Counted from the first letter of the stretch, positions 1 to 5,497 are shown. The stretch is DNA of 7,205 nt from Anaerolineaceae bacterium 46_22 (GCA_001508595.1 LGHA01000065.1:1-7205); one strand, 5' to 3'. Program-made: numbers and translations. The notes: a model not told the origin generated them from the sequence alone.

Positions 1-131
1 TTGGATATCTCTCCCTGTACCCAGATGTCCTGCAGGATCTCATCACTTTCAAGCAATTGGCGCAGGTAGCTGTTGAGCTGGCTAACACTCAGGATATTTT
101 TGTGGTGAAAAAGTGTATATTGTTCATTCAT
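1..131 (-). CDS. xseA: Exodeoxyribonuclease VII large subunit, N-terminal fragment (cut by window edge)
   Basis: Reading the minus strand from the ATG at 129-131 gives 43 codons that stay open to the left edge. The peptide begins MNEQYTLFHHKNILSVSQLN and ends with ILQDIWVQGEIS. The pattern SVSQLNxYLRQLLESD...LQDIWVxGEIS is the start of the OB-fold DNA-binding domain of XseA, the catalytic large subunit of exonuclease VII, which with XseB degrades single-stranded DNA to oligonucleotides in the cytoplasm. About nine tenths of the protein, including the catalytic part, lies outside the window, so intactness cannot be judged. No good Shine-Dalgarno sequence precedes the ATG. A TATACT-like -10 hexamer on the minus strand at 144-149 lies only 12 bases upstream, so the leader would be very short. 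The gene is divergent from the HIT gene. The family call is secure; the exact start is less so. Confidence 0.9.
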   Translation of the reverse strand, partial: MNEQYTLFHHKNILSVSQLNSYLRQLLESDEILQDIWVQGEIS

Positions 132-220
132 GATTACTGACTAAGTATAACAAACAAATCAGGGCATTTCATAATCTGATACAATTAATCTTACCTGACA
201 GTTGATAAAAACATTAAGGG
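132..220. promoter_or_regulatory. Divergent promoter region between xseA and the HIT gene
   Basis: This 89-base AT-rich gap separates two divergent genes and so should hold a promoter for each. On the minus strand TATACT (144-149) matches a sigma-70 -10 box in five of six positions. On the plus strand TACAAT (180-185) also matches in five of six and would leave a leader of roughly 30 bases before the HIT gene. I could not find a good -35 partner at 16-18 bases for either, so both are tentative. Confidence 0.3.
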
Positions 221-718
221 ATGAAAACTTTGGATCATATCTGGACACCCTGGCGTATGAAATATATTCAAGAAAATCATGATAAAGAGAATTGTATTTT
301 TTGCTCTGCAGCTGCGGGCGAGGATGATTTTGAGAACCTGGTTTTTTTCCGTGGAGAGCATGTTTTTATGATTTTGAACCGCTACCCTTATACCAGCGGA
401 CATGTGATGTGCGTACCTTATATTCATGAAAGCACTTTGCAGGGATTATCCAGGGAAATCAGGATGGAGATGATGGATTTCACCAGCAGGGCTGTGGCGG
501 CGCTGCAAAAGGTTTATGCACCTGAAGGCTTCAATGTCGGTTTGAATTTGGGGAAGGTTGCAGGTGCCGGCGTTGCCGATCACTTACACATGCATATCGT
601 GCCGCGCTGGATGGGCGATACGAATTTTATGTCAGCGGTGGGTGAAACGAGGGTTTTACCAGAGTCGCTTGATGAAACGTATCGGCGCGTGAAGGACGCC
701 TGGGAAGCTGTTGGTTAA
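221..718 (+). CDS. HIT-family nucleotide hydrolase/transferase (Ap4A phosphorylase-like)
   Basis: This 165-residue protein belongs to the histidine triad superfamily, whose members hydrolyse or transfer nucleoside monophosphates from substrates such as Ap4A or AMP-amides in the cytoplasm. The signature HLHMHIVPRW is at residues 121-130, and the middle His of the triad is the usual nucleophile. The N-terminal block IWTPWRMKYI (7-16), the CIFC pair (25-28) and LNRYPYTSGHVMCVP (52-66) are typical of the bacterial Ap4A phosphorylase/HIT branch of about 160-180 residues, so the gene is full length. The CxxC pair may bind zinc; that is family knowledge, not shown here. AAGGG (216-220) touches the ATG at 221, which is too close for a Shine-Dalgarno sequence. 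It is 9 bases from an in-frame TTG at 230, which would drop three residues and still keep HIWTPWR. A stop at 215-217 excludes a start further upstream. The gene is monocistronic and ends at a strong terminator. The substrate cannot be told from sequence. Confidence 0.93.
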   Translation: MKTLDHIWTPWRMKYIQENHDKENCIFCSAAAGEDDFENLVFFRGEHVFMILNRYPYTSGHVMCVPYIHESTLQGLSREIRMEMMDFTSRAVAALQKVYAPEGFNVGLNLGKVAGAGVADHLHMHIVPRWMGDTNFMSAVGETRVLPESLDETYRRVKDAWEAVG

Positions 719-767
719 GGTTGGCTTATTGAGGATAATTGGCTCCGGATATTAATTCGTATTGTAG

Positions 768-798
768 GGCGGGATGCGATCTTCATCCCGCCTTTTTT
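768..798 (+). terminator. Intrinsic terminator of the HIT gene
   Basis: GGCGGGATG (768-776) pairs perfectly with CATCCCGCC (784-792). The result is a 9-bp GC-rich stem with a 7-base loop, followed at once by six T (793-798). It lies 50 bases after the HIT stop. It has no T-run on the other strand, so it works in the plus direction only. Confidence 0.92.
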
Positions 799-804
799 CT
801 GCGC

Positions 805-984
805 TCCTGGAGTTTTACGATTTTTGGAGTGAGGGGCTTTAGCCCGAAATACTTGGATTATTAATACAAATCTCGATGTCGCGAGATTATTAATCTATCA
901 GCCTGAAGGCCTCACTCCAATCTGTTGGTTGGATAATTCATTTTGTAGTGATGATCCTATTGGACTGGAATACTCACTCCAGGA
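805..984. repeat. Nested inverted-repeat element, REP-pair/MITE-like
   Basis: The gene-free stretch 719-998 holds a compact set of nested inverted repeats. The outer pair is TCCTGGAGT (805-813) with ACTCCAGGA (976-984). The inner pair is TTGGAGTGAGG (824-834) with CCTCACTCCAA (910-920), 11 of 11 bases. Just inside each inner arm is a short palindrome: GGGCTttAGCCC (834-845) on the left and GCCTgaAGGC (901-910) on the right. In the middle AATCTCG (869-875) pairs with CGAGATT (882-888). The 10-mer GATTATTAAT occurs twice as a direct repeat (856-865 and 885-894). A conserved head followed by a small palindrome, in two opposed copies, is how REP units are arranged in BIMEs mobilised by RAYT (TnpA-REP) transposases. 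No transposase gene or clear target-site duplication is present. The layout is seen directly; the REP identity is inferred. Confidence 0.6.
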
Positions 985-998
985 TGTGTGTTGAAATT

Positions 999-1505
999 TC
1001 ACACCTTTCTTTTACTTCCAGCAACAAGTGCACGAAACAGTGAGATTAGCCCAAGAGCAATCAAAAGAGCTGGCCAATATTTTGTGAATTCTGGGTCCAA
1101 TCCAAAAGCAGCCCCAAAGGAAAACAGCATAATTGCACTGATCAAAAGCAGGATTAAACCAGCGCTGATGGATTGCTTGAAATTACGGTCAATCAGGCTG
1201 CTGATGATAATGCCGATGCCAACAAAACCTGGAATGAGTGCCCAAATATATGTCCAGCTTTCCCAGTCTCCAGTCATGTTTTGGTAATAGAAAATACCGC
1301 CGAGACCAGCAAGGATTGAACCAGGTACTGCCAGTCCGCCTGTGCCGCTTAAAATAGCCCAAATGATGAAAAGTAAACCCAGACCAATGATAATAAAGGG
1401 CCAATCCCAAAATTGGAAATATTGTGGGGCAATCTCCCTGATGAGGAACAAAATCCCGAGCAAAATAAGAAAGAAACCGCTTACAACACTCGCTCTTCGA
1501 TTCAT
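999..1505 (-). CDS. Small multi-pass membrane protein, LiaI/LiaF-like (DUF5668-type)
   Basis: This 168-residue protein is almost entirely hydrophobic, with about six likely membrane segments near residues 7-24, 35-53, 57-74, 86-104, 113-135 and 143-161. The tail is basic (GSKRKV) and should be cytoplasmic. Two blocks are typical of the LiaI/LiaF-like transmembrane region: WDWPFIIIGLGLLFIIWAIL (33-52) and WTYIWALIPGFVGIGIII (84-101). LiaF in Firmicutes represses an envelope-stress two-component system, but this protein lacks the soluble C-terminal domain of LiaF, so that role should not be assumed. The start is well supported: AAGGAG (minus strand, 1512-1517) lies 6 bases before the ATG. It sits 76 bases downstream of the GIN-domain lipoprotein gene on the same strand, so the two are probably cotranscribed and may work together in the envelope. 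No intrinsic terminator follows; the nearest structure is the repeat element at 805-984. Confidence 0.75.
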   Translation of the reverse strand: MNRRASVVSGFFLILLGILFLIREIAPQYFQFWDWPFIIIGLGLLFIIWAILSGTGGLAVPGSILAGLGGIFYYQNMTGDWESWTYIWALIPGFVGIGIIISSLIDRNFKQSISAGLILLLISAIMLFSFGAAFGLDPEFTKYWPALLIALGLISLFRALVAGSKRKV

Positions 1506-1535
1506 GATGTACTCCTTTTTAATTGATTATTTCTT

Positions 1536-1561
1536 GAAGCCTGAGTCAATCCCCAGGCTTC
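1536..1561. other. Intergenic hairpin between the GIN lipoprotein and LiaF-like genes
   Basis: GAAGCCTG (1536-1543) pairs perfectly with CAGGCTTC (1554-1561) around a 10-base loop. It lies between the two minus-strand genes, just upstream of the Shine-Dalgarno sequence of the second. No T-run follows on either strand, so it is not a standard terminator. It could set the expression ratio of the two cistrons as a processing site, stabiliser or weak attenuator. Confidence 0.5.
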
Positions 1562-1581
1562 GTCATTGATGCATTATTAAT

Positions 1582-2328
1582 TTATTTTTCGCCAAGGTTA
1601 TCAATATCACCAAAGCCATTGATATCCTGGGTGACGTTGGGCGAACCATAATAACGTAGATTACCGCCGCTGTTAATTGAGATGTCAAGGCTTTCAGACG
1701 CCCAAACTGTGGCACTGCCCAAACCGTCAATCTCGATGGATGTGGTGCTGGTTTGCAGATCACCAGCTTTATAATTGCCCGCGCCTTCAATGCTGACAAG
1801 CTGCTGTGAAACCTGGCCGGCGATCGTCATGTCAGTCGTTCCGGCAATCTTCACATTTAAGCTTTCAGCGAATAATTGGTCTATTGTTACCTGCCCAGCA
1901 CCGTTAATGGTCAATGCCAGAATTCCTGTTTCCAGGGAGTCAATCTCCAGGTCTGCTGCTCCGTTGATCGTTATTTCTGACAAATCGTCAATGGTCAATG
2001 TATAGACAATCTTTTTTGTTGGGATGATTGAATTCCGCCAGAAAGAATCCCGGTAGCCTAAAACGAGGGTGTTCCGCTGAACTTCAGATGTAAGCCTGTC
2101 AATAATATTATCTTCAGCCTGAATTTCAAGGGATTCTTCTTCTCCCTGGAAGATGATTATTTGACCGGCACCGTCAACCTGCACGGAATCAAAGCCGCTG
2201 ACATCTCTGGTTTGTGTTATGACCACGCCTGATCCACGTGTGACGTTAATGTATGGAATCCCGCAAGCACTCAGCAAGATGCTGCTCATGATTATGATTG
2301 ATATCGTTCGAACTTTTTTCCAGTTCAT
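1582..2328 (-). CDS. Lipoprotein with head GIN domain (DUF2807)
   Basis: This 248-residue protein starts with a lipoprotein signal: basic MNWKKVR, a hydrophobic run, then the lipobox LSAC with the lipidated Cys at residue 22. The mature part is a GIN/DUF2807 domain, a beta-solenoid family called 'putative auto-transporter adhesin, head GIN domain' whose biochemical role is not settled. Repeating turns are visible: VDGAGQ (51), INGAAD (121), INGAGQ (141), IAGTTD (161), IEGAGN (180), IDGLGS (200), INSGGN (218) and INGFGD (236), about 18-20 residues apart from 121 onward. The end, LDISINSGGNLRYYGSPNV, is the usual family C-terminus, so the domain is complete. GGGA (minus strand, 2333-2336) lies 4-5 bases before the ATG at 2326-2328. 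It is the first gene of a probable pair with the LiaF-like gene. It should sit on the outside of the cytoplasmic membrane or the cell surface. No catalytic residues are evident. Confidence 0.88.
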   Translation of the reverse strand: MNWKKVRTISIIIMSSILLSACGIPYINVTRGSGVVITQTRDVSGFDSVQVDGAGQIIIFQGEEESLEIQAEDNIIDRLTSEVQRNTLVLGYRDSFWRNSIIPTKKIVYTLTIDDLSEITINGAADLEIDSLETGILALTINGAGQVTIDQLFAESLNVKIAGTTDMTIAGQVSQQLVSIEGAGNYKAGDLQTSTTSIEIDGLGSATVWASESLDISINSGGNLRYYGSPNVTQDINGFGDIDNLGEK

Positions 2329-2359
2329 TTTTTCCCTTTCACTTTTTTATTTCTACTTA

Positions 2360-2390
2360 AGTATACGATATTGAATTTGAAAAGTTGCAA
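2360..2390 (-). promoter_or_regulatory. Candidate promoter for the GIN lipoprotein operon
   Basis: On the minus strand TATACT (2360-2365) fits a -10 box in five of six positions and TTGCAA (2385-2390) fits a -35 box in four of six. The spacer is 19 bases, longer than ideal. Transcription would start about 25 bases before the ATG at 2328. Confidence 0.35.
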
Positions 2391-2415
2391 TAAGGAACTT
2401 ATAAAATTCCCGTGT

Positions 2416-2444
2416 TTGCTGTAATCCTAAATAGAGGATAAAAT
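2416..2444 (+). promoter_or_regulatory. Candidate promoter for the tocopherol-cyclase-family gene
   Basis: TTGCTG (2416-2421) and TAAAAT (2439-2444) are separated by an ideal 17-base spacer, with four and five matches to the sigma-70 consensus. The predicted start is near 2451, giving a leader of about 40 bases. It faces away from the lipoprotein promoter within the same intergenic region. Confidence 0.45.
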
Positions 2445-2475
2445 CAACGAAATAGATATTGAACCTTTGTTAACT

Positions 2476-2488
2476 AACCTTAAAGGTT
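2476..2488 (+). promoter_or_regulatory. Palindrome covering the ribosome binding site
   Basis: AACCTT-A-AAGGTT is a perfect 13-base palindrome whose right arm contains AAAGG, the Shine-Dalgarno sequence (2482-2486) lying 6 bases before the ATG at 2493. As RNA, a hairpin with so short a loop would strain, so it may instead act as a DNA operator. Either way it overlaps the site that decides this start. Confidence 0.35.
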
Positions 2489-2492
2489 TTTC

Positions 2493-3476
2493 ATGATAAA
2501 GTCAAACATTCTACACCCTTCGCGATATCACGGCTTTGGGACAAAGCCTCCCTTTTTTGAGGGATGGTATTACAAACTGGTCAGTATGAATGAGAAGCAG
2601 CGATTGGCAGTTATCCCCGGCGTCTTTTTATCTGAAGACAAAACAAAAAGCCATAGTTTTATACAGGTTTTTGATTCTGAGAAAGCGCAGGTGCATTACC
2701 ATCGCTTTCCCATCGATGCCTTCAGTGCAGCAACAGATTTTTTTGAGATCAAGATCGGCCCCAACACATTCACCTCCAGCAAGGTCAGATTGGCAATAGA
2801 TGATGAACTGGAGAAGGTCCACGGCAGCTTAACTTTTGAGGGACTGAATCAGTGGCCAGTGCGATTTAACTCACCCGGGGCGATGGGCTGGTTTGCCTGG
2901 GTGCCTTTTATGGAATGCTATCATGGCGTGGTCAGTATGAACCATATTATTAATGGCCATCTGGAAATTGATGGTCGGCTTTTAGATTTTTCAGGCGGCA
3001 AAGGTTATATCGAAAAGGATTGGGGAAAACAATTTCCTTCAGCGTGGATTTGGGGTCAGAGTAATCATTTTGATGTACCAGGCGTGAGCCTGATGCTCTC
3101 AGTCGCAGTCATTCCCTGGTTGCGTAATTCCTTTGGCGGTTTCATCATTGGATTGTTGTACCAGGGGGAGATTTTGCGCTTTGCTACTTACAACCGGAGT
3201 AAAATCGAACAATTATCAGTTGACGATAAACAGGTTAACCTGGTTGTTCAGAACGCGAATTACCGTTTGGAGATTCAAGCTTTCAGGACGGGAGGAGGAT
3301 TGCTGCATGCGCCAACAAAAATTGAGATGGGCAGACGAATCCTGGAGACGCTGGATGCAGAAATTTTTATCCGGTTAACGAATCTAAAAGGGGATGTATT
3401 ATATCAAGGGACTGGAAAAAATGGCGGCCTCGAGGTCATTGGGGATATGGACCAACTTCTGACCTTGGTCCTGTAA
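2493..3476 (+). CDS. Tocopherol cyclase family protein (function in this host unknown)
   Basis: This 327-residue soluble protein has no signal peptide or membrane segment. Its N-terminal PPFFEGWYYK (19-28) and central GKGYIEKDWGKQFPSAWIWG (169-188) match the two best-conserved blocks of the tocopherol cyclase family (plant VTE1-like, PF14249), as do YHGVVSMNHIINGHL (143-157) and the length. VTE1 closes the chromanol ring of tocopherol, and the fold is a lipocalin-like pair of beta-barrels related to carotenoid hydratases. Many bacterial members occur in species that make no tocopherol, and no neighbour here belongs to tocopherol, quinone or carotenoid synthesis, so vitamin E synthesis should not be inferred. 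A role on some hydrophobic or isoprenoid ligand is a guess. The start is supported by AAAGG 6 bases upstream. The gene has its own promoter-like sequence and ends 47 bases from the convergent deacetylase gene, with no hairpin terminator in that gap. Confidence 0.82.
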   Translation: MIKSNILHPSRYHGFGTKPPFFEGWYYKLVSMNEKQRLAVIPGVFLSEDKTKSHSFIQVFDSEKAQVHYHRFPIDAFSAATDFFEIKIGPNTFTSSKVRLAIDDELEKVHGSLTFEGLNQWPVRFNSPGAMGWFAWVPFMECYHGVVSMNHIINGHLEIDGRLLDFSGGKGYIEKDWGKQFPSAWIWGQSNHFDVPGVSLMLSVAVIPWLRNSFGGFIIGLLYQGEILRFATYNRSKIEQLSVDDKQVNLVVQNANYRLEIQAFRTGGGLLHAPTKIEMGRRILETLDAEIFIRLTNLKGDVLYQGTGKNGGLEVIGDMDQLLTLVL

Positions 3477-3523
3477 TTGTTATTGATTGTTTGGGTTGAA
3501 TTGTTGAATTGAAAAATAGTAAA

Positions 3524-4447
3524 TCAGTTCGCTGATATTCGGGCTTTAAATTCGTCGAGAGAGTAATTACCGTAAATTTCGATACGTTCTAAATAGAAAA
3601 GGTTACGCCAGGTATGAATGATATTTGTTCCCAAGCCCATCCCTGCTTGATAGCCGTAGTCGTTAACTTTTTGTGCGAGAAAAGGATCAATGGTGCCAAA
3701 GGGATAGGCAAAGGTGAGTATCTGGGTCGAAAGTGCTGAACTGAGCCGAGATTTGGATTCACCAATTTCTTTTGCGACGCTGTCATGCGTCTGGGTCAGA
3801 TCTATATGTGAATATCCGTGACTGCCGACATCCCAACCGGCACCCATCATTTCATTCAGCTCTTTGACATCCACAAAATTCTCAACGCCGCCAAGTCGAT
3901 TGGCGACAATGTAAAATACCCCGGTAAAGTTGAATTCCTTCATTATAGGAAAGGCATTTTTATAAACACTTGTGTGACCATCGTCAAAGGTAATAAGGAT
4001 CGGTTTTTCTGGCAGGTGTGAACCTTCTAAAAGCGCATCCAAGAATAAGGATAATGAGATCGTTGTATAACCCATCTCAGATAAGGATTCCATCTGCGCT
4101 CGGAAATCTGGAATGGAGACGGTGTACCTGTTGTTGAATTCCTGTCCCTCAACGTGGTGGTAGAGCAGGATGGGAGCAACAATCTGCCCAGCTTCGTTGT
4201 AAACTAATTTGGGAGTCGGCGTATTTGTGGTTGTAGGCGTTGGCGGCAGTGGTGTGATGGTTGCTGTACTGGTAGGTTGGTTTGTTTGAGTCGCCGTTGG
4301 CGGGGGAGATGAGGGTGTTGTCTCTTCAGTAGATGTGACAGACATTGTCGAAAGTGAGCTTCCCTGAGCAGGATTGCAGGCGTTTAATAAAAGTATGCTT
4401 GAAAGAAGGGAGGTTAATATTAAAAACCGAACTCGAAATTTTGACAT
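3524..4447 (-). CDS. Polysaccharide deacetylase (NodB/CE4) lipoprotein
   Basis: This 307-residue secreted enzyme has a signal peptide ending in the lipobox LNAC (lipidated Cys24). A Ser/Thr/Pro-rich linker (about 32-79, rich in PTPT and TNTPTP) should hold the catalytic domain away from the membrane. The NodB domain then runs from about 90 to 295. It shows LLYHHV (94-99), TFDDG (153-157, catalytic base and metal Asp155/Asp156), SHGYSH (209-214, metal ligands His210 and His214) and AYPFG (247-251), so the zinc site is intact. Such enzymes remove N-acetyl groups (or related acyl groups) from peptidoglycan, chitin-like polymers or exopolysaccharide; the substrate cannot be told here. The short N-terminal extension and YHHV strand resemble IcaB/PgaB-type deacetylases. 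The Shine-Dalgarno signal before the ATG at 4447 is weak (AAGG about 11 bases away). The gene stands alone, convergent with the tocopherol-cyclase-family gene. Confidence 0.92.
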   Translation of the reverse strand: MSKFRVRFLILTSLLSSILLLNACNPAQGSSLSTMSVTSTEETTPSSPPPTATQTNQPTSTATITPLPPTPTTTNTPTPKLVYNEAGQIVAPILLYHHVEGQEFNNRYTVSIPDFRAQMESLSEMGYTTISLSLFLDALLEGSHLPEKPILITFDDGHTSVYKNAFPIMKEFNFTGVFYIVANRLGGVENFVDVKELNEMMGAGWDVGSHGYSHIDLTQTHDSVAKEIGESKSRLSSALSTQILTFAYPFGTIDPFLAQKVNDYGYQAGMGLGTNIIHTWRNLFYLERIEIYGNYSLDEFKARISAN

Positions 4448-4464
4448 GTGAACAGCAGCCTTCG

Positions 4465-4470
4465 ATTATA
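4465..4470 (-). promoter_or_regulatory. Perfect -10 box before the deacetylase gene
   Basis: The minus strand reads TATAAT at this site, 17 bases upstream of the deacetylase ATG. Transcription would start near 4458 and leave a leader of only about 11 bases, which fits the weak Shine-Dalgarno signal. No good -35 box is seen at 16-18 bases, so an activator may be needed or the match may be chance in AT-rich DNA. Confidence 0.4.
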
Positions 4471-4515
4471 TCCTATTGTTTTAGTTCATTTAGAAAACGA
4501 ATGACATCGGTTAAT

Positions 4516-4545
4516 ATGACAATTCTTATCAGGTTATATTATAAC
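4516..4545 (+). promoter_or_regulatory. Candidate promoter with operator-like palindrome upstream of the TspO-type gene
   Basis: ATGACA (4516-4521) and TATAAC (4540-4545) each match a sigma-70 box in five of six positions with an 18-base spacer. The -10 box is part of a perfect 13-base palindrome GTTATA-T-TATAAC (4533-4545), which could be an operator. The leader to the TspO-type gene would be about 120 bases and contains a further hairpin TTAAGC-tgtc-GCTTAA (4608-4623). Which gene uses it is inferred from direction only. Confidence 0.35.
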
Positions 4546-4674
4546 ACCTTTGAATTAAGAAGTTCATCTTTACCCTCGTGCTGCCTTACTAAAAAAATCT
4601 GCAAAGCTTAAGCTGTCGCTTAAAATTTTGGTATATTATGATAAACTTAAATATCAAATTAAAAAGGAGATTAT

Positions 4675-5445
4675 ATGAAACCTAAACGAATTTTTATGAT
4701 TGTCAGCCTGGTGTTCACCTTAACGGTCAACGCCCTGGCGAATATATTACCCATTAATGGGTTAACAACAGGGGAAGTTTCTGATCGATACCCGGTATTA
4801 TTTGTTCCTGCGGGATATGTCTTTTCAATCTGGGGATTGATTTATTTAGCTCTGGTTGCCTTTGCCATTTATAGTGTTACTAAAAAAGGCTTGGCAAATG
4901 TGAAAATTGATTCCATCGCCTGGTGGTTTGTGGCAGCAAACCTGCTTAATGGCGCCTGGGTTTTCTTCTGGCATTACGAGCAATTCCTGATCACGCTCAT
5001 CATCATGATAGGTCTGCTGGCTTCATTAATTGGCATTTACCTCAAGTTAGGTATCGGTAAGGCAAAGTTCGAACTTACAGAAAAGCTTGTTGTTGCTGCA
5101 CCCTTCAGCATTTATCTTGGATGGATTACCGTAGCGACAGTGGCAAATGCTGCCCAGGTTCTGTATGTTTCTGGTTGGCGAGGAGGCCCGATTTCTCAGC
5201 CGATCTGGACCGTAATCATGCTCCTGATTGCTGCTGCTTTGGGCGTGATTATGATCTTTCAGCGGAGTGAGGTTGCTTACCCCCTGGTCTTAACCTGGGC
5301 TTTTGTGGGCATCTGGGTCAAGCAGCAGGGGAGTACCAACCTGGTCGCGATCGCTGCCTTGATCCTGGCGATTCTAATCGCTGCACTTGCTCTGGGAAGA
5401 GCTTTCTTTTATAATCCAAAGAAGCTAGAAAATATCAACGTTTAG
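4675..5445 (+). CDS. Long-form TspO/MBR-type tryptophan-rich membrane protein
   Basis: This 256-residue polytopic membrane protein has about seven or eight hydrophobic segments (near 7-24, 43-68, 80-99, 104-124, 136-160, 175-194, 200-216 and 222-245). TspO-like landmarks are FVPAGYVFSIWGLIY (43-57), AANLLNGAWVFFWH (87-100) and PFSIYLGWITVATVANA (143-159). These correspond to the conserved Pro/Trp, N-x-x-W and PY-x-x-W...N blocks of the tryptophan-rich sensory protein family. Classic TspO has five helices and about 160 residues and binds porphyrins and cholesterol. This longer form carries an extra C-terminal helical part and the N-terminal block ILPINGLTTGEVSDRYPVLF, and its ligand is unknown. 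The start is secure: AAGGAG (4664-4669) lies 5 bases before the ATG. The gene ends in tandem stops (5443-5448) and then a bidirectional terminator. It is a single-gene unit with no tetrapyrrole gene beside it. Confidence 0.82.
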   Translation: MKPKRIFMIVSLVFTLTVNALANILPINGLTTGEVSDRYPVLFVPAGYVFSIWGLIYLALVAFAIYSVTKKGLANVKIDSIAWWFVAANLLNGAWVFFWHYEQFLITLIIMIGLLASLIGIYLKLGIGKAKFELTEKLVVAAPFSIYLGWITVATVANAAQVLYVSGWRGGPISQPIWTVIMLLIAAALGVIMIFQRSEVAYPLVLTWAFVGIWVKQQGSTNLVAIAALILAILIAALALGRAFFYNPKKLENINV

Positions 5446-5452
5446 TAGAAAC

Positions 5453-5483
5453 AAAAAACGCCCCCGATCCGGGGGCGTTTTTT
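5453..5483. terminator. Bidirectional intrinsic terminator
   Basis: A 13-bp perfect inverted repeat (AAAAAACGCCCCC at 5453-5465, GGGGGCGTTTTTT at 5471-5483) surrounds a 5-base loop. The GC core of seven pairs is followed by six T on the plus strand and, through the A-run, six T on the minus strand. It ends the TspO-type gene (stop at 5445) from the left and the zinc peptidase gene (stop at 5498) from the right. Confidence 0.95.
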
Positions 5484-5497
5484 CTATTTCTCAAAAA

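Noticed and set aside
805..984. CRISPR array or insertion sequence
   Set aside because: The repeats are inverted rather than regularly spaced direct copies, there are no spacers, and there is no transposase reading frame or clear target-site duplication.
1536..1561. Hairpin GAAGCCTG/CAGGCTTC as an intrinsic terminator of the GIN lipoprotein gene
   Set aside because: No T-run follows the stem on either strand. It was kept only as an intercistronic hairpin.
1342..1569. Plus-strand reading frame of 75 codons (and one at 988-1287) opposite the LiaF-like gene
   Set aside because: Both lie antisense to a gene with a strong Shine-Dalgarno sequence and clear membrane-protein homology, have no ribosome binding site of their own, and match no family I recognise.
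2493..3476. Annotation as an authentic tocopherol cyclase (VTE1)
   Set aside because: Only family-level motifs are visible and no pathway neighbour supports vitamin E synthesis, so no gene symbol was given.
3477..3523. Possible terminator between the convergent tocopherol-cyclase-family and deacetylase genes
   Set aside because: The gap has TTG-rich sequence with a short direct repeat (GAATTGTTGAATTG), but no stem-loop with a T-run was found.
4345..4611. Plus-strand reading frame of 88 codons overlapping the deacetylase start and the intergenic region
   Set aside because: It is antisense to the signal peptide region of a convincing gene, has no Shine-Dalgarno sequence, and shows no recognisable domain, so it is treated as a shadow.
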